Shown: positions 1 to 6,335 of the stretch, piece by piece
Layout: the number at the start of each line of letters is the position of its first letter
Position numbering within the stretch: the stretch's first letter is position 1
DNA from: Propionibacteriaceae bacterium
GTDB lineage: Bacteria; Actinomycetota; Actinomycetes; Propionibacteriales; Propionibacteriaceae
Assembly: GCA_009778535.1 (NCBI GenBank)
Contig: WRJP01000054.1
Location: forward strand, 1-10,705
DNA: 10,705 nt
Direction: 5' to 3'
The notes under the pieces: generated by a model
What the model saw: the letters and a program-made list of their open reading frames with translations, nothing else
Database searches by the model: none
What the model was told of the DNA's origin: nothing
Made by a program: the position numbers and the translations under genes

Positions 1-1253
1 TCGGTACCCGAGGGGCGAAGCAGTACCCGTCCTTGATCGGCTAGTTTTTGGGAGGCTTCGGTAACAGCGGCGTTGATTACTGGATCGATGCCTGCCCTGG
101 ACTTGTTCACTCCCGAAACATTTACCAGCACTTGCGGGTAACGGGTGACCACAGCGGCTAGCTCTTGCAGCGTTTTGCCAGTCGATACCATGCGTGCGGC
201 CAGGTGTAGCGCGGTCTGAACTCCATCTCCGGTCGTGGCATATTCACTCATGATGACGTGTCCGGACTGTTCGCCGCCGAGCGTAAACCCATTGGCGTTC
301 ATCGCTTCCAGGACGTGACGGTCGCCAACCTTGGTCTGGTCAACACTGATTCCATGTGCTTTCATCGCTTTGAAGAAGCCGAGATTACTCATCACCGTGG
401 CTACGACCGTGTCGGAGTGCAGCGCGCCCTTTTCTTTCAAGGCGATTGCCAAAATAGCCATGATCTGATCGCCATCAACAATGGTGCCAGCATGGTCAAC
501 CGCCAGACAGCGATCAGCGTCGCCGTCCAGCGCGATTCCTAAATCTGCACCCTGGGAGATGACCGTTTCTTGTAGCGATTCCATGTGGGTGGAGCCGCAG
601 TTTAAGTTGATATTCAAACCATCAGGTGCCGCGTGGATTGCAATGACCTGCGCTCCTTGCGCTTCAAAGGCGGCCACGGCGGTCATGGTTGCGGCACCAT
701 TCGCGCAGTCAATCACGACTTTTAGCCCGTCCAGGTTTGAACCTTCACCTAATCCAGAAACCAGATGGGCGACATAGGCTTCGATAGCGCCTTTGTCGTC
801 GCTAACCCGTCCGACTCCAGCACCAATCGGATGTTCCCAGGCGGCACCGAGTTGCTCCTCGATTATGTCCTCAATCTCGTCAGCCAACTTCACTCCACCG
901 GCTGCAAAGAATTTGATGCCATTGTCTGGCATGGGGTTGTGGCTGGCCGACAACATCACTCCAAGGTCAGCTCCCAGATGATTCATCAAAAATGCCAAAC
1001 CCGGGGTGGGAATCACTCCAAGTCGTACCACATCCATACCGGCAGCAGCTAAACCTGCGATCGTAGCCGCTTCCAAAAACTCTCCAGAAGCGCGGGTATC
1101 ACGTCCCACTATCGCAAATGGTCTGCCGGAAGCGTCGTCTCTGCCCTGTTTGACCATGAACGCAGCCGCGTCACAAAGTTTCAGCGCAAGACCGGCCGTC
1201 AATTCGAGATTAGCGACACCTCGGACACCATCCGTGCCGAAAAACCTCGGCAT
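1..1253 (-). CDS. glmM: Phosphoglucosamine mutase (partial, C-terminus off the left edge)
   Basis: GlmM converts glucosamine-6-phosphate to glucosamine-1-phosphate in the cytoplasm, on the way to UDP-GlcNAc and peptidoglycan. The frame is open from an ATG at 1253 to the window edge, giving 417 codons against about 450 usual, so roughly the last 30 residues are missing. It begins MPRFFGTDGVRG, the usual N-terminus of the family. The phosphoserine loop is LSASHNPMPDNGIKFF with the catalytic serine at residue 102. The metal-binding loop DGDADRC and the sugar-binding segment GGEQSGH follow. The visible end is RPSGT, the start of the phosphate-binding loop RPSGTE. The start is supported by GAGG overlapping the upstream stop codon, 5 nt before the ATG. 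It lies 7 nt downstream of rpsI and is likely cotranscribed with rplM and rpsI, an arrangement common in actinobacteria. All key residues visible are intact. Confidence 0.96.
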   Translation of the reverse strand, partial: MPRFFGTDGVRGVANLELTAGLALKLCDAAAFMVKQGRDDASGRPFAIVGRDTRASGEFLEAATIAGLAAAGMDVVRLGVIPTPGLAFLMNHLGADLGVMLSASHNPMPDNGIKFFAAGGVKLADEIEDIIEEQLGAAWEHPIGAGVGRVSDDKGAIEAYVAHLVSGLGEGSNLDGLKVVIDCANGAATMTAVAAFEAQGAQVIAIHAAPDGLNINLNCGSTHMESLQETVISQGADLGIALDGDADRCLAVDHAGTIVDGDQIMAILAIALKEKGALHSDTVVATVMSNLGFFKAMKAHGISVDQTKVGDRHVLEAMNANGFTLGGEQSGHVIMSEYATTGDGVQTALHLAARMVSTGKTLQELAAVVTRYPQVLVNVSGVNKSRAGIDPVINAAVTEASQKLADQGRVLLRPSGT

Positions 1254-1260
1254 GTTCGCC

Positions 1261-1785
1261 TCAGCGCTTCGAGTACTGCGGAGCTTTGCGGGCTTTCTTC
1301 AACCCAGCCTTCTTGCGCTCTTTGATGCGCGCATCTCGGGTGAGTTGGCCAGATTTCTTCAATGCCGCACGGCTCGCCTCGGCATCCGCAGCGTTTAGTG
1401 CGCGAGCCAATCCCAGCCGTAGTGCTCCAGCCTGTCCTGTAACGCCGCCGCCAGTGATGGTGGCTTTGATGTCATACGAACCCACGACGTTGGCAGTGAC
1501 GAGTGGCTCGTTGATAGTCTGCTGATGGAGTTTGTTCGGAAAATAATCCTCGATAGTTCGACCGTTAATTGACCACTGTCCGTCGCCTGGAACAATACGC
1601 ACCTGTGCGATAGCTTCCTTGCGGCGTCCGGTGGCTCGGGCGGCGACTATGATTGCGGGTCGGGTTCCAGGATTTGTTGCTACCGATTCGGTCTCGGCGC
1701 GGTAGGCGATTTCGCGGTCGTCCTCATCTGTGAAAGGCGCGTAATCTTCATCTTCAAGATAAGTTTCGTCTACGACTTCAGTCAC
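1261..1785 (-). CDS. rpsI: 30S ribosomal protein S9
   Basis: S9 is a protein of the small-subunit head whose basic C-terminal tail reaches the P-site tRNA. The conserved core contains the segment ATGRRKEAIAQVRI and GGGVTGQAGALRLG, and the tail ends in APQYSKR, the universal S9 terminus. I place the start at the GTG at 1785 (174 residues) because AGAGG lies 4 nt upstream and AAGG 11 nt upstream. A GTG at 1803 would overlap the rplM stop (GTGA) and add six residues, but it has no visible ribosome binding site. The first ~35 residues are strongly acidic (for example YLEDEDYAP), an extension typical of actinobacterial S9 and absent from the E. coli protein. It is the middle gene of rplM-rpsI-glmM, so dosage is probably coupled to L13. 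Confidence 0.95.
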   Translation of the reverse strand: MTEVVDETYLEDEDYAPFTDEDDREIAYRAETESVATNPGTRPAIIVAARATGRRKEAIAQVRIVPGDGQWSINGRTIEDYFPNKLHQQTINEPLVTANVVGSYDIKATITGGGVTGQAGALRLGLARALNAADAEASRAALKKSGQLTRDARIKERKKAGLKKARKAPQYSKR

Positions 1786-1799
1786 TGTTCCTCTTGCCT

Positions 1800-2249
1800 T
1801 CACTGAGCGATCTGCGTGATCTGGTAGGGCTGCGGGTTCTGGGCAGCGTGTGGATGTTCAGGTCCGGCGTAGACCTTGAGTTTCTTGAGTTGGGCGCGGC
1901 TCAACTTGTTTTTTGGAAGCATGCCCCACACCGTACGTTCAACGGCTTTGCGGGGTTGGGTGGCTAGAAGCTCACCGTAAACCTTGGTTTTCAGCCCACC
2001 GGGACGGCCAGAGTGGGAGTAGGCGAGCTTGTCGGTTGCTTTATTGCCGGTGAGCGCAATCTTTGACGCGTTCACTATGACGACGAAATCGCCAGTATCA
2101 ATGTGGGGTGCGTATTGCGCCTTATGCTTTCCCCGTAACAGCCCAGCGACTGCGACGCCGAGGCGCCCAAGAACCACATTCTCGGCATCAATTACATGCC
2201 ATATCCTGGTTATTTCTCCAGGCTTCGGGCTGTATGTAGACAAAACCAA
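1800..2249 (-). CDS. rplM: 50S ribosomal protein L13
   Basis: L13 is an early-assembling large-subunit protein. The 149-residue product matches the usual ~147 and carries the family core: WHVIDAENVVLGRL near the N-terminus, GDFVVIVNASKIALTGNK in the middle, the loop YSHSGRPGGLK and WGMLPKNKLSR followed by KVYAGPEHPHAAQNP. The start is a TTG at 2249: the codon immediately upstream is an in-frame stop, and GGAAG lies 7 nt before the TTG. An ATG at 2256 is out of frame. It is the first gene of the leftward operon, with a good sigma-70-like promoter about 70 bp upstream, and its stop lies within 20 nt of the rpsI start. In other bacteria L13 can autoregulate this operon; nothing here proves it. 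Confidence 0.96.
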   Translation of the reverse strand: MVLSTYSPKPGEITRIWHVIDAENVVLGRLGVAVAGLLRGKHKAQYAPHIDTGDFVVIVNASKIALTGNKATDKLAYSHSGRPGGLKTKVYGELLATQPRKAVERTVWGMLPKNKLSRAQLKKLKVYAGPEHPHAAQNPQPYQITQIAQ

Positions 2250-2318
2250 CTACCATCTTCCATGTGTTATTTCAGCATTGCACGCCAAGGCGAGGGCACA
2301 TCAGCGCAACAGCGCACT

Positions 2319-2348
2319 ACTTTACCCCCGATGGATAATCTGGGTCAA
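2319..2348 (-). promoter_or_regulatory. Promoter of the rplM-rpsI-glmM operon
   Basis: Reading the minus strand, TTGACC (plus 2343-2348, 5 of 6 to TTGACA) is followed after 18 nt by TAAAGT (plus 2319-2324, 4 of 6 to TATAAT and fitting the actinobacterial TANNNT). The predicted transcript would start near 2312, giving a leader of about 63 nt before the TTG start of rplM. The leader contains a GCGCTG-TT-GCGCTG direct repeat but no strong structure I could support. Position and spacing make this the best promoter in the intergenic region. Confidence 0.6.
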
Positions 2349-2362
2349 AAGCACGAGTTGAC

Positions 2363-2393
2363 TCAGGTAAGAGGTTCAGGTGCTGTAACCTGA
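2363..2393. promoter_or_regulatory. Three-copy TCAGGT/ACCTGA motif, operator-like
   Basis: TCAGGT occurs at 2363-2368 and 2376-2381 as a direct repeat with a 13-nt period. ACCTGA at 2388-2393 is the inverse of the second copy, separated by 6 nt. A shifted inverted repeat, AGGTT at 2372-2376 with AACCT at 2387-2391, overlaps it. The cluster is 15 bp upstream of the rplM -35 element and about 140 bp upstream of the EF-G2 start, a usual place for a regulator site. It could also fold as a small hairpin. The regulator, if any, is unknown. The rest of the 2250-2529 intergenic region shows no convincing plus-strand promoter: TTGACA at 2485 has no matching -10. Confidence 0.35.
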
Positions 2394-2529
2394 TCTCGCT
2401 GGCCTCGACTCATCCGTTGCACGTTCTGCCGATCAGTTTTGCGGTTATCTTTGCTTTGACCGCCAGCGAAATCTGCCCACATTGTTGACACGGCTTGCAG
2501 CAGTGGAAATCAGATGAAAAGGTTGTCTC

Positions 2530-4611
2530 ATGAGTCCTAAATTGAGCAACAGCCAAATCTCCAGTCCCGACCAAGCCCGAAACGTCGTTTTGATCGGAAA
2601 TGCAGGCAGTGGCAAGACCTCATTGTTCGAGCAGTTGCTGAAAGCTCGAATCCAAGGCTACCGCGGCGAGAAGGAAGACCCTGAGCGCGCGGCGCAACTG
2701 TTTCTGGCCTCGTTCATAAATGAATCTGTGGTGGTGAATCTGCTAGACGCACCGAGCCACCCCGACTTCGTTGGTGAGTTGCGCGCCGGAATCGCGGCCG
2801 CAGATGCCGCCATCTTTGTGGTGTCAGCCGGAGACGGAATCGACGGCATGGCTCAAGCACTCTGGGAGGAGTGTGAAAACGCAAAACTCCCCAGATTCGT
2901 TGTGCTGACCAAACTGGACACTGGCCACACTGATTTTGAAAGCGCGTTGGCCGCAACCCAGAACGCTTTCGGCTCGGGTGTGGTGCCAGTATTTGTGCCG
3001 ATCATGGCCAGCAGCGAAGAAATGTCGGGCAATGTCGGGCTGCTCTCGTTGGAACGACATGACTATGCCGCAGGAGCTATGAAATCTTCGACGCTGGATG
3101 CTTCCGACTCCCTAGTTGAGGGATTCCGCGATGCGTTGATCGAAGGGATCGTCCTAGAAGTTGAAGACGACTCGCTCATGGAAAGACACATTGGCGGCGA
3201 AGCGATCGAGGTCGAGGTGCTGCTGGATGCCCTGATGAAAGCTGTTTCCACAGGCAATCTATACCCAGTCGTTCCAGTGTCGGCAGCTTCTGGTGTTGGT
3301 ATTGAAGAACTCCTAGGGTTGATAGAAAACGGGTTCCCCACTCCTAGCTTGCATGCCAGCCCAGAAATCGACTCACTTGCCGGTGACCCGCTCCCGCTAG
3401 TTACCGCTGATGCTGCCGGTTCGTTGGTGGCACAGGTCATTCGTACCACTACCGATCCGTTCGCGGGACGACTGTCGATGATACGCATCTTCTCGGGGAC
3501 GTTGAAGGTCGAAGATGTGATACACGTTGCTGGCCGCCATCCGAAGGTCGAAGGTAAAGAATCTGAACGAGTTGACCATGACTCCGATGAACGTATAGCG
3601 GGTATGCAGGGCGTTGTAGGGGTGGAATTGAAGCCCCGAACTTCTGCTATCGCCGGTGAGATCGTACTCATTCCGAAGCTGAACTCTGCTGAGACCGGCG
3701 ACACGCTGTCGGCAAAGGATAAGTCGGCCGTGGTGAAGCGCTGGATTTTGCCCGACCCGCTGCTTCCGTTAGTTGTGAAAGCTGCTACTCGTAATGATGA
3801 GGATAAATTCTCTGGTGCGCTAGCGCGTTTGGCTGTGGAAGATTCTACGGTGCGGGTAGATCGTTCCAGTGGTGACCAGTTGGTGATCTGGACGACGGGA
3901 CAGGCACATGCCGATCTGCTTTTGAACCGTTTGACAGACCGTTACGGCGTCAAGGTGCAGCAGGAGGAGTTGCGAATCCCGCTGCGTGAGACTCTCATAG
4001 GAAAGTCCACCGCTGAGGGCAGGCACGTCAAACAGTCCGGCGGGCACGGACAATATGCCAAGTGCAACATTGAGGTCGAACCGCTGCCGCGTGGAGAGGG
4101 TTTCGAGTTTGTTGACAAAGTTGTGGGTGGAGCCGTGCCGCGGCAGTTCATTCCGAGCGTGGAAAAGGGAGTACGTGCTCAGTTGGAGAAGGGCGTGATC
4201 GCTGGTTACCCGATGGTTGACATCCGAGTCACCCTTTTCGACGGGAAGGCGCACTCAGTTGACTCCTCAGATATGGCGTTCCAGCTAGCTGGTCAAAATG
4301 CTCTGAAGGAAGCCGCAAAGAAAGAGGTGGCGGCACTGCTGGAGCCAATCGATTTGGTAACTGTTACCGTCGGTGAAGAGTACCTTGGGCCGGTAATGAC
4401 CGATATTTCCGGTCGTCGCGGCCAATTGTTGGGCACTGATTCGGTGAACCGTAAGGCTGTTATCCGCGCGTTGATACCGCAGTTGGAGTTGGCCAGGTAC
4501 GCCATCGACTTGCGTGGGATCGCACACGGTTCTGGTACTTTCAGCAGGGAGTTCAACGGCTACGAGTTGTTGCCGACTCACATGATCGAGCAATTCCTCA
4601 AGAAAGACTGA
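2530..4611 (+). CDS. fusA2: Elongation factor G-like protein EF-G2 (FusA2 type)
   Basis: This is a translational GTPase paralogue of EF-G, 693 residues, resembling the actinobacterial FusA2/EF-G2 group rather than the main translocase. The P-loop GNAGSGKT is at 23-30 and TKLD (G4 box) at 127-130. Domain II includes DPFAGRLSMIRIFSG from 309. Domain IV carries HVKQSGGHGQYA (V at 500) and the stretch GGAVPRQFIPSVEKGV, and domain V begins near 605 with PIDLVTVTVGEEYLGPV. The start has AAAAGG 7 nt upstream. Two oddities: the G3 box is DAPSH (73-77) instead of DTPGH or DTPGY, and the segment before it lacks the RGITI switch I motif of standard EF-G. Mycobacterial EF-G2 is reported to bind guanine nucleotides yet lack normal ribosome-dependent GTPase activity, so translocase function should not be assumed. 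It is transcribed alone, divergent from rplM. Confidence 0.9.
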   Translation: MSPKLSNSQISSPDQARNVVLIGNAGSGKTSLFEQLLKARIQGYRGEKEDPERAAQLFLASFINESVVVNLLDAPSHPDFVGELRAGIAAADAAIFVVSAGDGIDGMAQALWEECENAKLPRFVVLTKLDTGHTDFESALAATQNAFGSGVVPVFVPIMASSEEMSGNVGLLSLERHDYAAGAMKSSTLDASDSLVEGFRDALIEGIVLEVEDDSLMERHIGGEAIEVEVLLDALMKAVSTGNLYPVVPVSAASGVGIEELLGLIENGFPTPSLHASPEIDSLAGDPLPLVTADAAGSLVAQVIRTTTDPFAGRLSMIRIFSGTLKVEDVIHVAGRHPKVEGKESERVDHDSDERIAGMQGVVGVELKPRTSAIAGEIVLIPKLNSAETGDTLSAKDKSAVVKRWILPDPLLPLVVKAATRNDEDKFSGALARLAVEDSTVRVDRSSGDQLVIWTTGQAHADLLLNRLTDRYGVKVQQEELRIPLRETLIGKSTAEGRHVKQSGGHGQYAKCNIEVEPLPRGEGFEFVDKVVGGAVPRQFIPSVEKGVRAQLEKGVIAGYPMVDIRVTLFDGKAHSVDSSDMAFQLAGQNALKEAAKKEVAALLEPIDLVTVTVGEEYLGPVMTDISGRRGQLLGTDSVNRKAVIRALIPQLELARYAIDLRGIAHGSGTFSREFNGYELLPTHMIEQFLKKD

Positions 4612-4648
4612 TTACTTAAAAACCCCGCTGATTGCCACTGCCTTCCCT

Positions 4649-4695
4649 GTCATCCTGTCGCGCTGCGTAGCAGCGTCGCAGGAGCCATAACCCGA
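4649..4695 (+). repeat. Palindromic intergenic repeat, copy 1
   Basis: GTCAT at 4649-4653 leads into a 14-nt stem, 4653-4666 pairing with 4670-4683 around a 3-nt loop GTA; there is one mismatch and two possible G-U pairs. It is followed by GCCATAACCCGA. The last 11 bases match the outer flank of copy 4 at 10 of 11 positions. No T-run follows, so it is not a classic intrinsic terminator, though it could help end the EF-G2 transcript or protect its 3' end. It lies 37 nt after the EF-G2 stop in the 191-bp gap before the serpin gene. Confidence 0.6.
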
Positions 4696-4746
4696 ATGCT
4701 GCGACCCGTGGAAACCTGTACTTGCGAGTACTGCACCGCCCCGTGT

Positions 4747-4765
4747 TTGTCTGACAAGTTAAACT
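4747..4765 (+). promoter_or_regulatory. Possible serpin promoter/operator: palindrome next to a -10
   Basis: TTGTCTGACAA at 4747-4757 is a perfect 5-bp inverted repeat around one base. It is followed two bases later by TAAACT (4760-4765), which fits TANNNT as a -10 element 38 nt before the serpin start. There is no acceptable -35 at 16-18 nt, which would suit a promoter needing an activator or a weak one. CTGACA (4751-4756) and TGTCAG (4777-4782) also form an inverted pair flanking the -10. Low certainty. Confidence 0.25.
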
Positions 4766-4802
4766 AGTGGGGTTGATGTCAGAAGGATTCAGGGGTTGAC
4801 AG

Positions 4803-6086
4803 ATGTCTAGGTCAAGGCTTGTTATTTCTAGTGTTTTGATTGGGGTTTTGATGACGGGTTTTGTTGGTTGTCAGCCAGAGCCACAGGTGCCTGTGGTTCC
4901 AAATTCTTCTGGTTCCCCAAGTGCTCCTAATGTAGGGAATGTTGGGTTGTTGACCGAAGTGAAACCTATCGCGCCGACCAATGAACAAAATGATTCTTTA
5001 ACTGCTTTTGCGGAAAGGTTGTTCAACGAGCTTGACGCGGATGCAGTCAATCCAGTGATTTCACCGCTGTCGGTGTTTTTTGCGCTTGGGTTGACCCAGC
5101 TAGGCGCTGATGGAGCGACTGCGCAAGAGTTCAAAGACACTTTAGGTCTATCTGCTGAGCAAACTTGTGGCATCGCCGCACAATTGTTAGCCGACTACGC
5201 CAACATCGGAGGTGGCACGACACTTAATGTCGCTAACTCGGCATGGTTTGACCCGAAAATCGCCCCCGCGCAGCAATACATAGATTTAGTGCAGGCATGT
5301 TTTAAGGCTGAGATTTTTCAAGCGGACATGCAGGCTGGTGGAGCTGTAGACCTCGTGAATAAATGGGTTTCGGACAAAACTAACAACCTCATTCCACAAA
5401 TCTTGAACGATATCGACCCTGACACGGTTGCTTTGCTGGCGAATGCGATCTATTTGAAGGCTGCTTGGCAGACGCCGTTTGAAACGTTTGGTTCCTACCA
5501 AGGCGAGTTCACCAAGTCCGATGGGCAGCAGGTGCGCGCCGACTTTATGTCCACGCAAGCTAATCCGAATGTGCTGATTGATTCTGGCGACGTTGAAGGG
5601 GTGCTGCTGCCTTATAAGGATGGGCGTTTGGCGTTCATGGCTGTGATAGCTAAGCAAGGAAATGATCTTCCCCCCTTGGAACCGGGCTCTATCCAGCGTT
5701 GGTTGGCTGCTAAACAAGACGTGTCGAAGTTGGTATTGACGATGCCCAAGTTCAAAACCGAATATAACGTTACCTTGGACAAAATGTTGCGCGAGTTGGG
5801 TTTTGAGTCGGCATTTACTACTGGTGCTGATCTTTCGCTAATGGGTGCAGGCAAAGAGGCAACGCTCCAAGTCGCGCATACGGTGAGTATGGAAGTTGGT
5901 GAGGAAGGCACAGAAGCTGCCGCAGCAACAATAGTTGCCGTTGCCGGAAGTGCGCCAATGGATCCTCCGATCTTTGTCACTTTTGATCGCCCATACCGGT
6001 ATGCGTTGGTAGACACGGTGACTGGGGTGCCGTTGTTCCTTGGAGCCATGAACGACACTTCCGCTGCCCCACCCACTGTTTCTTAA
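4803..6086 (+). CDS. Surface lipoprotein serpin (serine protease inhibitor)
   Basis: This is a 427-residue member of the serpin family, suicide inhibitors that trap serine proteases by inserting their reactive loop. The N-terminus is a lipoprotein signal: basic MSRSR, a hydrophobic stretch and the lipobox GFVGC with the lipidated cysteine at 23, then a Pro/Ser-rich linker to about residue 60. The serpin fold shows in NPVISPLSVFFALGL (N83), the NSAWF segment, LANAIYLKAAWQTPFE, and FDRPYRYALVD with VPLFLGAM at the C-terminus. The hinge EEGTEAAAAT (367-376) matches the inhibitory consensus at P17-P8. Counting from the hinge puts P1 at S383; aligning from the C-terminal side puts it at M386. The start has AGGGG 7 nt upstream. 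It is probably monocistronic and is flanked by palindromic repeats. The first ~100 bases are T-rich compared with neighbours. Target protease is not determinable; small loop residues suggest an elastase- or subtilisin-like enzyme. Confidence 0.93.
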   Translation: MSRSRLVISSVLIGVLMTGFVGCQPEPQVPVVPNSSGSPSAPNVGNVGLLTEVKPIAPTNEQNDSLTAFAERLFNELDADAVNPVISPLSVFFALGLTQLGADGATAQEFKDTLGLSAEQTCGIAAQLLADYANIGGGTTLNVANSAWFDPKIAPAQQYIDLVQACFKAEIFQADMQAGGAVDLVNKWVSDKTNNLIPQILNDIDPDTVALLANAIYLKAAWQTPFETFGSYQGEFTKSDGQQVRADFMSTQANPNVLIDSGDVEGVLLPYKDGRLAFMAVIAKQGNDLPPLEPGSIQRWLAAKQDVSKLVLTMPKFKTEYNVTLDKMLRELGFESAFTTGADLSLMGAGKEATLQVAHTVSMEVGEEGTEAAAATIVAVAGSAPMDPPIFVTFDRPYRYALVDTVTGVPLFLGAMNDTSAAPPTVS

Positions 6087-6101
6087 GCCCAAACTTTTCT
6101 T

Positions 6102-6181
6102 GTCCGCATACTGCGACGGAGCCTGCGCTGCGGGCTGCCCACGATCAGGGGCAGCATCGCAGTATTGCGGAATCCATCGCA
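6102..6181 (+). repeat. Palindromic intergenic repeat, copy 2 (nested hairpins)
   Basis: The outer arms ATACTGCGA (6108-6116) and TCGCAGTAT (6157-6165) are perfectly complementary over 9 bp. Inside them GCTGCCC (6134-6140) pairs with GGGCAGC (6149-6155). The flanks are GTC at 6102-6104 and GGAATCCATCGCA at 6169-6181, the latter nearly identical to the right flank of copy 3. It begins 15 nt after the serpin stop, so it may also act as a transcript end structure, but there is no T-run. Confidence 0.55.
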
Positions 6182-6194
6182 AGACCCTCCCTCA

Positions 6195-6228
6195 GTCATC
6201 CCGCGTGTAAATCGCGGGATCCATCGCA
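6195..6228 (+). repeat. Palindromic intergenic repeat, copy 3
   Basis: GTCAT at 6195-6199 overlaps a perfect 8-bp stem, ATCCCGCG (6198-6205) with CGCGGGAT (6213-6220), and a 7-nt loop. The right flank completes a 15-base segment GCGGGATCCATCGCA (6214-6228), which matches 6167-6181 of copy 2 at 14 of 15 bases. The GTCAT-stem-ATCCA layout resembles the GTCAT...ATCCA intergenic palindromes seen in many bacterial genomes. Confidence 0.65.
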
Positions 6229-6255
6229 TTCAGTGGTGTAACAAGTACGCACCGC

Positions 6256-6292
6256 TCGGGTTGTGGATGCTGCAACTAAAGTGCAGCATGAC
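6256..6292 (-). repeat. Palindromic intergenic repeat, copy 4, opposite orientation
   Basis: The perfect 8-bp stem ATGCTGCA (6267-6274) pairs with TGCAGCAT (6282-6289) around a 7-nt loop. Read on the minus strand it starts GTCAT (6292-6288) and ends ATCCACAACCCGA, so it has the same flanks as copies 1 and 3 with a different stem. It lies tail to tail with copy 3, 27 bp apart, and ends 43 bp before the trmB start. Confidence 0.6.
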
Positions 6293-6335
6293 AAATCGAG
6301 GAGTTCAGCGTCCGAGTAGGGGCTAGGATTACCTG

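Noticed and set aside
258..1398. Series of plus-strand open frames over the first 1.4 kb
   Set aside because: They lie opposite glmM and rpsI, whose minus-strand translations carry unmistakable family motifs. The plus frames give no recognisable protein.
1783..1803. GTGA overlap start for rpsI at 1803
   Set aside because: The overlap is attractive, but that GTG has no upstream Shine-Dalgarno, whereas the GTG at 1785 has AGAGG close upstream.
2485..2490. Perfect TTGACA upstream of EF-G2
   Set aside because: No -10-like hexamer occurs 16-18 nt downstream, and a start there would leave almost no leader before the ribosome binding site.
3063..4254. Long minus-strand open frames of 213 and 144 codons
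   Set aside because: Both are antisense to domains of the intact EF-G2 gene, have low-complexity Ser/Thr/Pro content and show no ribosome binding site or family motif.
4653..4683. Intrinsic terminator after EF-G2
   Set aside because: The stem is strong but no T-run follows, and its flanks match the palindromic repeat family, so I list it as a repeat.
5612..6182. Minus-strand frames of 154 and 114 codons antisense to the serpin
   Set aside because: They mirror the serpin reactive loop and C-terminus; the plus-strand protein explains the sequence.
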